Source of the DNA: Megaleporinus macrocephalus
Taxonomy: Eukaryota; Chordata; Actinopteri; Characiformes; Anostomidae
Length of the DNA: 64,000 nucleotides
Direction: 5' to 3'
NCBI GenBank assembly: GCA_021613375.1
Contig: CM038702.1
Location: forward strand, 21,704,349-21,768,348
Below, one piece after another: positions 26,971 through 38,516 of this stretch. Made by a program: the position numbers and the translations under genes. Positions within the stretch are counted from its first letter, which is position 1. Each line of letters begins with the position of its first letter. The notes under the pieces were generated by a model. The model saw nothing but the letters and a program-made list of their open reading frames with translations. It was not told the DNA's origin and searched no databases.

Positions 26971-27480
26971 TACACCCATCAGCCATAACATTAAAACCAT
27001 CTCCTAGTATCTACAACTACTGTTAGTTTTATCAGCTCCATTTACGATCCAGGTGCACTTTGTAGTTCTACACTTACAGACTGTAATCCATTTGTTTCTC
27101 TGAATACACAGAATGTTAGCCCATTTTCACCCTGCTCCTCAATGATCAGGACCCCCAAAGGACCACTACAGAACAGGTATCATTGACGTGGTGGTGGTGT
27201 GTTATAGTGTGCTGTGCTGCTATGAGTGGATCAGACTCCCTGTCTACTCGAATGACAGAAATAACAGCTCATCTGTTGCTGCACAGTTTGTGTTGGTCAT
27301 TCTCTACTCCTTCGTTGGTGGCCACAGGCTACTGTCCACAGGACACTGTTGGCTGGATGTTGGTGGACTATTCTCAGTCCAGCAGAGACACTGAGGTGTT
27401 TAAAAACTCCAGCAGCACTTCTGTGTCTGATCCACTCATACCAGCACAACACATATTAACACACCACTACCAATGTCGCC
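26971..27480 (+). mobile_element. Foldback MITE-like element, partial (left arm plus centre)
   Basis: Starts TACACCCATCAGCCATAACA, the same terminus as the copy at 63151, and contains CCTCAATGATCAGGACC and TATTCTCAGTCCAGCAGAGA. The right terminus is not found, so this copy is truncated. Confidence 0.75.
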
Positions 27481-27761
27481 TACCAGTACCAACACATTTG
27501 AGACACTACTACTGTTTGCACAGCACTGCTAGTGTCCACTAGCTGCGATATGCAGTATAAGGAACTGGAGCCATCCAGGCCTGGGTAATGAATTTCAGTG
27601 CTTTTATGGCACTTACCAAATGACGTCACGTGATTCAATATCAAATTACAAAACCCAAGTAGTCAAACTTCTTAGCTTTAGGGAGCCAATAAGCATGCTT
27701 GGTTGAAAATCTAGCCTGTTGGTTGGCTGTGAAAATATTATTACATATGCATATTATTATC

Positions 27762-28041
27762 CGGTCTTGTGACAGGAAGGTTGCCTTTTTCGATCCCCGG
27801 GACCGGCAGGACACGACTGAGGTGCCCTTGAGCAAGGCACCTAACCCCCAAACTGCTCCCTGGGCGCTGTGGATAGGGCTGGCCACCGCTCTGGGCAAGT
27901 GTGCTCACTGCCCCCTAGTGTGTGTGTTCACTAGTGTGTCTATATGTGAGTATTTCACTGCATGAATGGGTTAAATGCGGAGGCTAAATTTGGATGTGTG
28001 CAAAACACAAGTGACAGAATAATTTTGAGAAGAAGAAGAAG
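27762..28041 (+). mobile_element. tRNA-derived SINE-like element (5' end incomplete)
   Basis: Has a degenerate B-box-like TTTTTCGATCCCC, then the typical fish SINE body TGCCCTTGAGCAAGGCACCT, CTGGGCGCTGTGGATAGG and GAGTATTTCACTGCATG, and ends in an A-rich GAAGAAGAAG tail. The A box is not recognisable. Confidence 0.6.
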
Positions 28042-28043
28042 AA

Positions 28044-28077
28044 ATGTCACATGCTGTGCCTGCATACCTTTGTTTGG
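28044..28077 (+). repeat. Left arm of perfect 34-bp inverted repeat
   Basis: Begins ATGTCACATGCTGTGCC and ends ACCTTTGTTTGG. It is the exact reverse complement of 28970-29003. It starts immediately after the A-rich tail of the SINE-like element. Confidence 0.95.
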
Positions 28078-28570
28078 TGGCTTTGTGTAGGAAGGCTACT
28101 TGGGCACAAATCAGTGATGTGAGGTAATTTGTCACATCCATTTAGTGCACAATGTCAGCTAGCAGAATGCTTTTAGGTTTGAGATTACATTACTCATTTC
28201 TAAAACGTCCGTAGTGGACACAGATACCCAGGAATTAATGCATTAACATTTTTGTGCAGCTCTGGTGCAAATCAGATGCATTCAAATGCATGCAAACACT
28301 CGGTTTATAGGCAATAAACATGAAACAGCACACAATTATGTTCCTTAACACAATTTTAATGATCAGATGAATGCATGTGAGAACACGTAGCTAATAATAT
28401 GCAGCCACTATAAGTATTTATAGCTAATGTTGGACTAATAACAACTCTGTAGAATGTGGGAAAGAACTTATTACTTTCTCTTTATCATTGAGCTCTCATC
28501 TTCAGTTGTGTCTTTTGTTAGCACCTCTCAAACTCATTAACAGCTCAGTAAATTACCAGTGGTTAGCATT

Positions 28571-28893
28571 CCATCCATCCATTATCTGACGCTTAATCCT
28601 GCTAGTCGGGGTCACGGGGTGGGGCCGGAGCCAATCCCAGCGTCATCTGGCGAAGGCGGGGTATACCATGGACAGTACGCCAATCCATTGCATGGCCAAC
28701 ACACACTTACGCACTCACACCTATGGGCAATTTAGAGTGACCAATAAACCTGTCATGCATGTGTTTGGACTGTGGGAGGAAACCGGAGGACCAGGAGGAA
28801 ACCCACTCAAGCACGGGAAGAACATTCACACTCCAACCCGGATCGTCTTGCTGTGAGGTGACAGTGCTAACCACTACACCACCGTGCTGCCCG
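28571..28893 (+). repeat. Dispersed teleost repeat (TTTGGACTGTGGGAGGAAAC type), long copy
   Basis: CCATCCATTATCTG, GGGGTCACGG, ATACCATGGACAG, GGCAATTTAGAGTGACC, GTTTGGACTGTGGGAGGAAA and CCACTACACCACCGTGCTGC in order are hallmarks of a very abundant fish interspersed repeat. Partial copies are at 44395, 51300 and 52242. Open frames over it are accidental. Confidence 0.8.
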
Positions 28894-28969
28894 TGGTAAG
28901 TATTATTGTGTCAAATTTTAATGATCATTAAAACCTTGTTCCTGTTCAGCACCAACCACAGTCAGTCTC

Positions 28970-29003
28970 CCAAACAAAGGTATGCAGGCACAGCATGTGA
29001 CAT
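28970..29003 (-). repeat. Right arm of perfect 34-bp inverted repeat
   Basis: Begins CCAAACAAAGGTATGC and ends CAGCATGTGACAT. All 34 bases match the left arm; the homology stops abruptly on both sides of each arm. Confidence 0.95.
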
Positions 29004-29839
29004 CTTACTGCATTAAAACTACAGGCAGGGTGGACAGTTTAACAATCTAAATGTTTAAATGCTGTCCTGTCTGAAACATGTGGACCTCTTATGGCCATGT
29101 GGTGCAACCTATAATCCTAATGCACATTCAATATAGTTTTCATAACAAGTTTACATAAGTTATTGTTCACGTTATTATTACACTGTTCATGCAAAACGCA
29201 TAGAGCTGCTAAACTTCTAAAACTTCTAAAATCAAACTAAAACTCAGTTTGTGTATCAGTCCTTTTTGAGCATTTTCAGCATGTTTGAACAATATCACGA
29301 TAATAATGGTAACCTTGATCATTGTGGTCACTATAATCGTCACATCTCTCCTCTGAACCTTATGGGAATGCATTTTAGTGGGTGGGGCTTGTCTAACTGC
29401 ACAGTCTTAAACTGAGCATCTACTACACAACTTCTAAAATCCTCACAGATTTCTGAAAATGGAAAACATCAGACACTTAACGTGAAGGCGCGATTCTAGG
29501 CAATAAGGCATAAAGAGAGTATCACACACACATAACACATATTAACTATGAATTTTGACTATGTTTGAATTGTCATACTGTGTATATATGCTACTTTTCA
29601 TCAGTAGTACACAGTACTGAGTCAAGTGTGACTAGGCTGCCAACAATCAACCAATGTGCAGGACAAATAGATTTAAGAACTCATTAGTCCCAAGCGTTAA
29701 TGGCCTTTTAAATAATTTAAGGTAAATTTTATCAGTTTCCATCATAAACACACTGTTAGGATGCATGCAAGTCCAGGATGCAGCTTTGGCACAACTCATG
29801 CATGCAGCTTTGGCACAAACTGTTAGAAGCCTAACGAGT

Positions 29840-29915
29840 GCTTCTCTGCACTGGGATTGAACCCTGCGCTTCCATGTGGGGGATAAGCAATATAGCTACA
29901 AGGCCAATTATGAAA
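29840..29915 (-). repeat. tRNA-like fragment with perfect B box, probably SINE or tRNA relic
   Basis: On the minus strand GGTTCAATCCC (29863-29853) matches the polymerase III B-box consensus, and TAGCTATATTG about 35 nt upstream is a weak A box. The spacing is shorter than in a normal tRNA and no acceptor stem is seen, so a functional tRNA is unlikely. Confidence 0.4.
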
Positions 29916-30949
29916 CACACATGCACAGCTTAACAACTCTTCATCCTGAACTAACAATAGGACTGTTCTCACAACCAGTGTAAAAGGCAGTGAGGTCTAC
30001 TGTTGCAGCAAACATATTTCAAAGGGATCAATTGAGCTAATTTTCAACATTTTTATATAGTGTACATCTGTGTTTAACCTGTGTTGAAATACTATGTAAG
30101 AGCTCCTGTGTCTTAAGGCCCGCATCCCAATGAGCCCAGTCCAGTGAGTTCTGACTGGTCAGTTTACCCATTCTGTTTTAAGAGTGAGCTGCCAGAGCGG
30201 AATGCTAACCTTAACACTGCTGTGGCTATTCTTACATTAGTGTCGGTTCTGCAGCATCAGTTTGAGCTTGAGTCTGATCAGAAAGTCAGGTAAAACAAGT
30301 TGGTTTACCTGATCTACCTACACAAGCTAGACTGGAGCGCTGACTCGCAAGCTAGACTGAACATTTCTGACTGATAAGCTTTTCGTTTTTTAGATCTCAG
30401 TGTGTTGTATGAGGTTGTGCCAAGCTTGCCAGTAGGTGAGCAATAAGGATGGTGTTACAAGATGACCCCACTTTGTAAAAGAAAAAAGGGCTGGAATTCC
30501 AATGAGGGTTTTTTAACTATAAGACATCAATATTTATTCTATCTATTTATTCTATCTGTCTTTCCCAAGTAAAATAAATATATAGTTGTCTGACCGCATA
30601 CTGGAATGTCTAGTCACAGTACTGTCCAGGTATCTTTGGCGCACTAAATTCATGTTGGTTACATACTGCATAGTATCAGCGAGCTATTAATCACAGCCAA
30701 TCTCATGCTATAGGATCTGCATGTTTGATATTGGAAGGCCTGCCATGACTCCACCTTTACCCTCTCACACCACCAATTCATCTGTACCTTCAGTCACTTC
30801 AGATCAGAAGGTCCCAACTTGAAAAATCTAACATGAGAAGTTTACAAAGCCACATGCGTTTGTTCACGTTCATATTTATACAAATTTCGTAAGGGTTGGA
30901 AAAATCATGGGTTGTAAGCCTAACAGGCATATATTGTGTAAGACCAAAC

Positions 30950-31109
30950 CTCCATCCTCCATGCTGTACATAGCTGAAGGCCCCATCAATAAGGCTGGCA
31001 ACAAACTGGCCAGCGGTGATGAAGAGTGTATTGACAGTGACCAGCTGTCCTCTCAGATGCGGCGGGGAAGCCTCAGCAATGTAGACAGGCACAGTCATGG
31101 AGTCGATAC
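30950..31109 (-). CDS. slc2a13: SLC2A13 (HMIT) exon 2, TM4-TM5
   Basis: Second coding exon, 160 nt. It begins with GT, which completes the Gly192 codon opened in exon 1, and continues [20 protein letters not shown], then a TM5 segment with [10 protein letters not shown] and DGAFSYVQ. It ends after GGW with AG, the first two bases of Arg245. The joined protein fits the sugar-transporter signature exactly across the exon 1/2 junction (LxG, a G three residues on, then Y-x2-E-x6-R). The acceptor is TCTCATACAG|GT. The donor is AG|GTTTGG, which lacks A/G at +3 and A at +4 but keeps G at +5. It is the only nearby site that keeps frame with exon 3 and restores the family sequence GWRYMLGL. Residues 193-244 are complete. 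Confidence 0.95.
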
Positions 31110-33514
31110 CTGTATGAGAGAAGAAGAGATGAAAATTTATGTAAAATATGACCGAGACCGTTTCTCTAATTGGAGCTGCACTCATTAAATGCACAATCAG
31201 GGATTTCAAAGCGGAAGCCCAGGACTGAGCTTTGGGGAACACAAAAAGAAAGAAGTTTTCTCTTTTACAGGATTCATCAGTGAAGTTCTGAAAATAAGAT
31301 AAAAGTCTATCATGTAGGTTTTTTCCACAGTAGTTAGAGAATAATTAGAGATCAGTAAGCCTGTAGGTTGAGGGGTAAATCCATCCAAATTGCATTATTT
31401 TTTTGTTAATTTAAGCTTAAAGTAAACCTTGAGATGTAAACAGAAACATTCCGAGCAAAGTGATCTAAAGTAGTACATTCTAGAGAAACTTGCTGACTTG
31501 GAATTCTATACAGTGGCGGTAACAGGAGCCAGGGGCCACAATGGTCATAACCATTTTATTTATTATCCAAAACTACCAGTGATCCTACACTCCTCCAAGT
31601 TTAATATGTAATGTTATGTATGTAATAGTGAGAACAATAAATCTGAAAAAAAAGCTTTTTTGGAGAATTATTTAGCTTCATCGTATACCTCTCAGGTATG
31701 AATGGACTTTACAATACTTCTCAGATAAACCCTCATGTTAGAACTACTGTAAATGCATGCAGCCAGATAATCCGTTAATACTCCAACTAATATATTAATC
31801 AGAATAGAACGTGTTGATGTATACCCCTCAATTGGAAGAGACTATTCTGATTGAACCTATTATAAATATAGTTTGGACCCGACTGAATGAGATGGGTAAT
31901 CCTGTAAATAATTTACTGAATAAAAGACTAATAGCCACATCAATGCCTGATTATATTCCCTGTCGGAAAGTGTTTGCACCATAATGGGATGGGACATGAT
32001 GGGAGTCAGAAAACTGGTCTGCAGCAGAGAACAAGTTTACTCCATTACTTAGTTTAGATTAGTTAACTTTAGATAGAAGGATGGATATGCAGTAACAAGC
32101 TACTCTGATACCCAAGCTACTCAGATGAGTACATGAGCAAATCAACAATGAAGTGCATGTAGATGTGTTGATCAAATAACTGATAAAATCTGATTATTTA
32201 CAAATATTGGATTATTAAGTTGCTGTAAGCGGACTGCTGTAAGCTATATAAAGCCTGCAAGCAGCTGGTCTTCTGTCTGCACTACTACAGTCAAACTAGG
32301 AAAATGCATTAACAGCACTGATAAAAATAAGTTAATAGTAGTAAAAAAGTAATAAAAAGGTTAGTTATGAACTTTAACTAACCTTAGATTAATAAACATC
32401 TTTGACAGGTTTTGACATAATGAATGTTTTAGTGAAGCACTGATCAGATTCACTGGGCCAATAATACGCAATAAACATATTTACACAAACTATAGAACAA
32501 GTTAAACACAGACTGAAGCTTCTCAAATCAGCTCATTACAAAGCTAAAGCCCAGAATGATAAAAGCTGTGGGATTGGCATCCAGCTTACGTCTCTGAATG
32601 TTGCAGGATGTCTACTTTCTTTAATAAAACCCATAAAGCACACTTCCTAATTTCAACACAATTTAAAACACAAATGTGGCAACTGAAAACACAATGCTGT
32701 GACTCACATGATGCTTGTTGTCATAGTAACATCTACACTAAGTGGTGCTCTATGCATGTGCACGCCATTGTGGATCTGATTACTTGTAGTGTGCATGTAA
32801 ACGGAGATTAACAATATGTTCAATATGCGTATCAACCCCTCAGTCTTAATCTATAATTAGAACAAATTCAATAGGACTGGCAAAAATCCTAGTCGTGAGA
32901 TACTGTACTGGTAACCATTTCATGTAATAACTTTCTGTGAGGTAGAGGCTGTAAACTCTTCCCTGCAATCACAGTTACATTGTGACCACATTGTAACAAA
33001 AGCTGTTTTAGTGCCCACAGCGTTCTCACAATATTGAAATGTCGTTCCTTAGAAAGTTGTGACAAGGTTAGCTGACAACATTACGATAACATAGTGGCAA
33101 CATTAGGGCTGGGCAATAAAGCGATAACGATAATTATCATGAAATAACATTTCCTCGATAGAACTATAAGACGTAGTCGATAGAAAGTCGATAGAAGTAA
33201 GTTCCATCCATGTTTTGAGACACAACATGAACAGCCAATGAAAATGATAATAGTGCCGTTTCAAACCAATCAGGTGGCTGAACTAGAGTTCCAGCCATTT
33301 CATGTTTGGTGGAAGTACACAGCACAGAGCGTAGGCGTAGCAGCAGCTTAACCCACGTGCTAGTAATATGATTACTGCGTCACAGTCAATGAACACAGTG
33401 AGAACGAAATAAGAGAAAATTACAACAGAAAACATAACTACTACTGAAAGAAACATGTTACATGTGTTAATAATCTTAAAATTATCTGCTAAGATAAGAA
33501 AAACAAGTAAACAG

Positions 33515-34044
33515 ATTCAAGATTCAAGAGTTTTATTGTCAGAACAGACAGTTACACTGTACAATGAAATTCTTACTTTGCTGTTCCTCCAAATGAAAGA
33601 AATAATAAAAAATCTATACAAAAATATACAAAGTATAATAATATAGGTTGAAGTAAATAAAAGTATTTTTATAGTTAAAGAATAAAAAATAAAAGTTATG
33701 TGTGCTTATTTGTGCAAGTATGACAAGAAGCAGCCATAAAGTGCAAGTTGCAGTTAACAAATGTAAACAGCAGTACAGTGAGTGTAAGGTGCAGTTAAAA
33801 TCAGACCAGTTAAAACCAGTTCAGACTGGAAGGGTTAGAGAGGTAGTGTGTGAGGTATTCACAAGCCTGATGGCCTGTGAGTAGAAACTGTTTGTCAGTC
33901 TTGTGGTCCTGGACTTCATACTCCTGTAACGTCTGCCTGATAGTAAAAGTGTGAAGAGTGTGTGTTGGGGGTGTGTACGGTCCCTGATAATGTTGTGGGC
34001 CCTCCTGGTGACCCTGGTGTGGTAGATGTTCTTGTGCTGTCTTG
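33515..34044 (-). repeat. Nested dispersed repeat, probably retroelement-derived
   Basis: The left edge (about 33515-33575) reads, on the minus strand, TACAATG... CAATAAAACTCTTGAATC, resembling the 3' end of a non-LTR element with short terminal repeats. The right part (about 33830-34030) contains a GATGGCCTGTGAGTAGAAAC-type block that recurs in teleost genomes. It interrupts the hAT element between its left end and the BED remnant, so it inserted later or was captured. The exact family and the right boundary are uncertain. Confidence 0.5.
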
Positions 34045-34059
34045 CTGATGTGTTGACAA

Positions 34060-34262
34060 AGAGCTACGGGATGTTTGAGCTTCAAGTGCTCGTGTATAGC
34101 AGTTGTACTGTTATGATCATCTTCACTGTGCAGAGCTGACAGAGCACCACACTGTTGTGTTTCTGTGTGAAATACTTCCACAACTTTACATGTACGAGAG
34201 CGATTATTTGTAGCTGCAGCTCGCGCTCTGGATAAAGCCATGCTTTCTACAGTCGCGCCCAT
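34060..34262 (-). pseudogene. Degenerate BED-finger N-terminus of hAT transposase
   Basis: Minus-strand reading from an ATG at 34262 gives MGATVESMALSRARAAATNN, later VVEVFHTETQQCGAL, then TTAIHEHLKLKHP. The HEHLKLKH segment is the histidine half of a BED finger, and the aromatic VVEVF part matches its beginning. The expected second zinc cysteine is replaced (GALSALHS). After about 34045 the frame runs into unrelated repeat sequence, so the transposase is truncated and inactive. Confidence 0.65.
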
Positions 34263-34899
34263 CTTTGCGACGCATCAATGCACATTATGCTAATCGATGT
34301 AATAATGTATTATCGATATCGACTGATATGAAAAAAATGATACCATATCGCCCAGCCCTACGCAACACTTTCAGTACGTTGTTACACCTCCTAGAATCCT
34401 TCATAAGTTCCATTATTTCTGCATAAAACTACATGGAATTTGGTAATGTTGCCAACAGGTAGTTAAAATACCATAAGACAACGTTATACAGTAGAGACAA
34501 CCTTCTTCAAACAACGTAAAGAGCACAACCTTTTGAAAACTATTAAGTGTTTGCTGGGTTCAGGCGTTTTGTTCTGATCACTGATATTGTGCACAAAGCA
34601 CCCTGAATGATGACGTTATCACAATGTTGTCAAATAACGTTGTCACAACTTTGTGAGGAATTTACATTTCAACCATTTAATAACCAACGGGATCCCCATT
34701 TACACTGTACTGAGAAAGTTCTTACTAACAAAAATGAAGGGTTCTGTGTCTGACCTTCAGGGAAAACATCATGTAGTATACTTTCCATGTGAACAAAAAC
34801 CTGCTTCAGACATTCAGGAGTGTGGCTTGAAATAGCCTTCAAAGTATAGCATATCTGTGAACAATGACTGAGCAGCCAAATCTCACGCCTCCATTCTCA

Positions 34900-35310
34900 T
34901 GTAATGAAAGGCTTTATTTGAAAGCAAACACATTAAAACATTATGAGGGCACAGTCCGCGGCCCAGGCGGAATATAAGCGTGATTTATCCCAAAATGAAA
35001 GCCATTACCTGGGGAGACGGCGGGAGCGGAATTTTAGCTCTTATTAAAAAGCCTACTCCCGAAACATGTTCTCTGGTTGGAGAGACGAGGGTCTGGCCGA
35101 CAGCATTTTATGAGACGCCTCAAGGCGATCGATAAATCACATTCAATTTATTAGTCTAGCCATGCACCTGCCCATTAATCTCTGGAACACTGAAAGTGTG
35201 TCACGAAGTTGACAGTGTGTCTCGTTCCCCCCAAATGAGGGGGTCTCTGCGACAGCACTACAGATGTGACACCTGGAACACTCTGTAATTAACTCTTACA
35301 GCTCTTTTTA
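34900..35310. promoter_or_regulatory. Candidate conserved non-coding element
   Basis: About 400 bp of high-complexity, non-repetitive sequence with CpGs and homeodomain-type ATTA/TAAT cores: CAGTCCGCGGCCCAGGCGG, TTACCTGGGGAGACGG, CGATCGATAAATCACATTC and a CCATGCACCTGCCCATTAAT segment. No frame shows protein similarity. It stands out from surrounding AT-rich DNA. The enhancer interpretation is inference from texture. Confidence 0.35.
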
Positions 35311-36954
35311 GCACATTTTGATAGACAGCTTAGATGTAATTACAGGATTACTAGGGCTGGCAAATAATTACTCACAATAAAACACATTATTTCATCTATT
35401 TAAATATGATTCATTGCTTAAACATGATTCATTGTTAAGTCTTGTTCAATCAGATTTGAGCCTAAAGGCAGAATTTTCCTATTTAGAAACATGTATTTTT
35501 CTATAACCATATAAATAGACAAAATAAGCTTCATCAAAATGTGTTTATTACTTGTAATCATTCTGTACCGTTTGTTTACCAGAGTTTCACTTTGCTGTTA
35601 CTTTTGTTAATTCTGTTAATGTATCCACAGTTCTCTGCTAAAGTTCTCTGCTAAAGCACTGCTAAAGTATCACGTTAAAAGCAATTGTCAAAGCTGTATT
35701 TGAATAAGAGAGCTACAATCATAGACTTGTATAAATAACCATATAAATAATACAATTATGTTGAGATTTCTGCTATCTGATTATTCAAGTGGTCGTGTAA
35801 ACAGCACAGTCCGATTTCTCAGAGCATGTAAACCCTCATTCTGATTTCTTTCATTTTTCTTAGTCTGCAATGCATAAACAGAGCACGGTGCCAGAAATAA
35901 ACAAACAGTGTTTACCAAACCAACTACAAGATGGCAACAAAATAGTTTTGGAGCAACAGTGAAAGTAACTACATGTGAAACAAACTGAAGTCTTCTAGAT
36001 GGTATGTTCATATTTCCTGATAAAGATATACTTTATATTTACATCACGTCTCACTCTGTAAGTTTACTAACTGGTAGCAAAGCAGAATTATCAGAATTTC
36101 TGCCTGATTTATGTAGACGCAGATTTTTCCCAATATCTTGTTATACAAGTGCATGTTAATATGTTGATTAAATAACTGAACTAACAAAATATGATCTTTT
36201 GCAGATATTAAATTATTAAGTTGCTGTAAAAGCACTAAGTAAATAGCACAATAAGTAAATAGTAGTGTTATTCATTTTAACTAACTTTTACTTAACACTA
36301 ATTTATTTTTAACTGGCAAATTTGACATAATTAATTACAGTTTTAGTGAAGCACTGATCAACAACCCTGGATCAATATCACCAATATTTAAATTAGTCAC
36401 TCAGATTTAGATCTGTCACATGTGGCCAACTTCTAAAACTGCAACATGTTTTTTCTAATTGCCAGCAAAAACAGTGAAAATATATGAGGGTGTAGATATT
36501 GTCAGTAACACTTTCATGTTTTATTACAAAGAGAGCATAATTAGTCCTGTTTAACTGGAGTAAGTGCAGTGTAGTGTGTAAAACCTAGAATTAAATTAGG
36601 ATTATTAGCAGTAGTATTATTAGTATTCATATTTTTTATAGTATTATTACTAGGTTTTGTTCGTTCTGACCTATCTTATATCTTAGACGAACACAACTTT
36701 GGGCAAGAATGATGTTAATATCATTTTGTTCATGTGCAGCCACTCGACACGTCTGAATCATGTAAATTCAGCCGCATTCCTTTCAGTGTGCAAACAGAAA
36801 AGGTCAAACTGCCTTCGCAACAATTTGTGTCACTCTGAATGGATTCAATTCACTTGGCATTCACTTGGCACTTAGGATGAAACACATCACTACACACAGT
36901 TGCACAATATATCAATACTTTCTGCCATATTGTCAATTAGACGAGGCTCTCGAG

Positions 36955-37470
36955 GTGGTTATGATGTGACGGGACGACTAACCGCGCTCATCCTCAACCA
37001 ATTACAGCACGGAGGTACTACATTATGCGAAGGCAGTACATGCAAATGATTTCTGAGAAAAACACTGAGATATAAGGGAAAGCAGAAACATCAGGCGGTC
37101 TGGAATAAAGACGTAGGCTTTGCGGGGTGGGCCTGCGGTGGTGACAGAACAAATGTCTACATGATATTTACACAGGAGAACAAACAACATGTGTTTGCCC
37201 AGATTCATCTGACAAGGGCCACGGCATCACTGCTTGGTATGAAGTCTATTAATAGCCCCGGCTCACTGCTTCCTGTCTCTGCCGTTGCCCAGCAGACAAC
37301 GGACCTGTTGCCATGGGAACCCCTCACTGCTTGCTCACATGAGGTTAATCAATACTCGGAGACGACAGCTTTCATTGATGTTTCATTACACTTACGAAAA
37401 AGCGAGGACTCCACTCATACGGATAGACGCCACCATAAAGCTGATCTGAGCCACAGGCCTGGATTTCGGT
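36955..37470. promoter_or_regulatory. Candidate regulatory block with RFX-like X-box palindrome
   Basis: CpG-rich, non-repetitive block in intron 1. At 37307-37320 it holds GTTGCCATGGGAAC, one base from the palindromic RFX site GTTGCCATGGCAAC. A related half-site GTTGCC lies at 37284. Regulatory function is inference. Confidence 0.3.
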
Positions 37471-37795
37471 TCAACTAGCTAAAGCTCGGAACACCCTTCA
37501 ACGCTGACTTTTATTAACCTGCGATGAGTTACATTCATTTTCATCACCCTCGCTCTTCCGGTCAGGAAGGAACTGGTAATGCACGTCTTGGAAAAATGTA
37601 ACAGTTTGAAAGTGACTGGCATCATATTGAACAAACAGACCCCAATCAAAGCCTTCTTTGAAGTTTTCAGATAAGCATGTAGATCACTCATTTAAATGTA
37701 ATTGTAATGTAAATTTAAATGTAATTATTGTATGCATAAACATTATAATACTAACTAGTCGAAACCAGTCAATATCTTAAATAAAAAATGTTGCT

Positions 37796-37975
37796 ATCTT
37801 AAGAGAAACACATCAATTCCATTTTCATCGGTTTTAATTTTTCTATATAATTTGAACACAGCAGCTGCTCTTTCATGATAACTGGACCAATAGAAACGCT
37901 CCAAAATCACCTGGAATAAAACCTCTCTACCATTAACTGCCATTGAAAGTAAAGAAGGGTTTTGTTTGGAGAGCG
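37796..37975. mobile_element. MITE family, copy 3 (partial)
   Basis: TTTTCATCGGTTTTAATTTT, GGACCAATAGAAACGCTCC and CCATTGAAAGTAAAG match the MITE copies near 22.9 and 48.8 kb. The terminal repeats are mostly lost. Confidence 0.6.
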
Positions 37976-38394
37976 ATGAAATATGAAAACCATATCAAGT
38001 GTGCATTAACAGTAAAGATGGTACCATGTGGCCATGAGAGTGTTCATACATTTTATTTGTTTTATACTGATTTCAGTACAGACTCCGCTTAATAATATTT
38101 TATTGCTGGTAACATTTTCTGATAAGGACATTTAGAATATCAAACTTTCCCATTATAACAACTGCTGGACCATTTAAGGTGGAATGAGAAAATACAAGAG
38201 GAAGTTAGCGACTCTTTCAGCTTCATGGTTTTAAAGCTGGTAGGCTTTTGTAATTTGGCGAACTAAGCAATACAAATACCTTACCTAGAGTTTTTTGTAT
38301 GAAGCTACCTATAAAATGTGCTTTAGTAGGACATCTCGATACAATATTGTCAAGCAGACAGACTGACTAACACTGTTATAAAAACCTTACCTTA

Positions 38395-38516
<122 letters not shown>

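Larger units (their letters stand above)
33104..34360 (-). mobile_element. hAT-type transposon relic with internal nested repeat
   Basis: Left end TAGGGCTGGGC and right end GCCCAGCCCTA are perfect 11-bp inverted repeats. Both are followed inward by CGATA/TATCG-rich sequence, a pattern common at ends of teleost hAT elements. Flanks GGCAACAT (33096-33103) and CGCAACAC (34361-34368) match at 6 of 8 positions, consistent with a decayed 8-bp TSD. A BED-finger remnant is encoded on the minus strand, and a retroelement-like segment is nested within. Total length is 1257 bp. Confidence 0.82.

Noticed and set aside
27699..27965. Open frames over 27.7-28.0 kb
   Set aside because: They lie in a SINE-like element and show no protein-family similarity.
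28668..28856. 62-codon frame starting at ATG
   Set aside because: Falls entirely inside the abundant dispersed teleost repeat.
29853..29863. Functional tRNA gene around the B box
   Set aside because: A/B spacing is too short and there is no acceptor stem; a SINE or tRNA relic is more likely.
30799..31242. 147-codon minus-strand frame
   Set aside because: Only 31109-30950 is exon; both ends are intron read-through beyond the splice sites.
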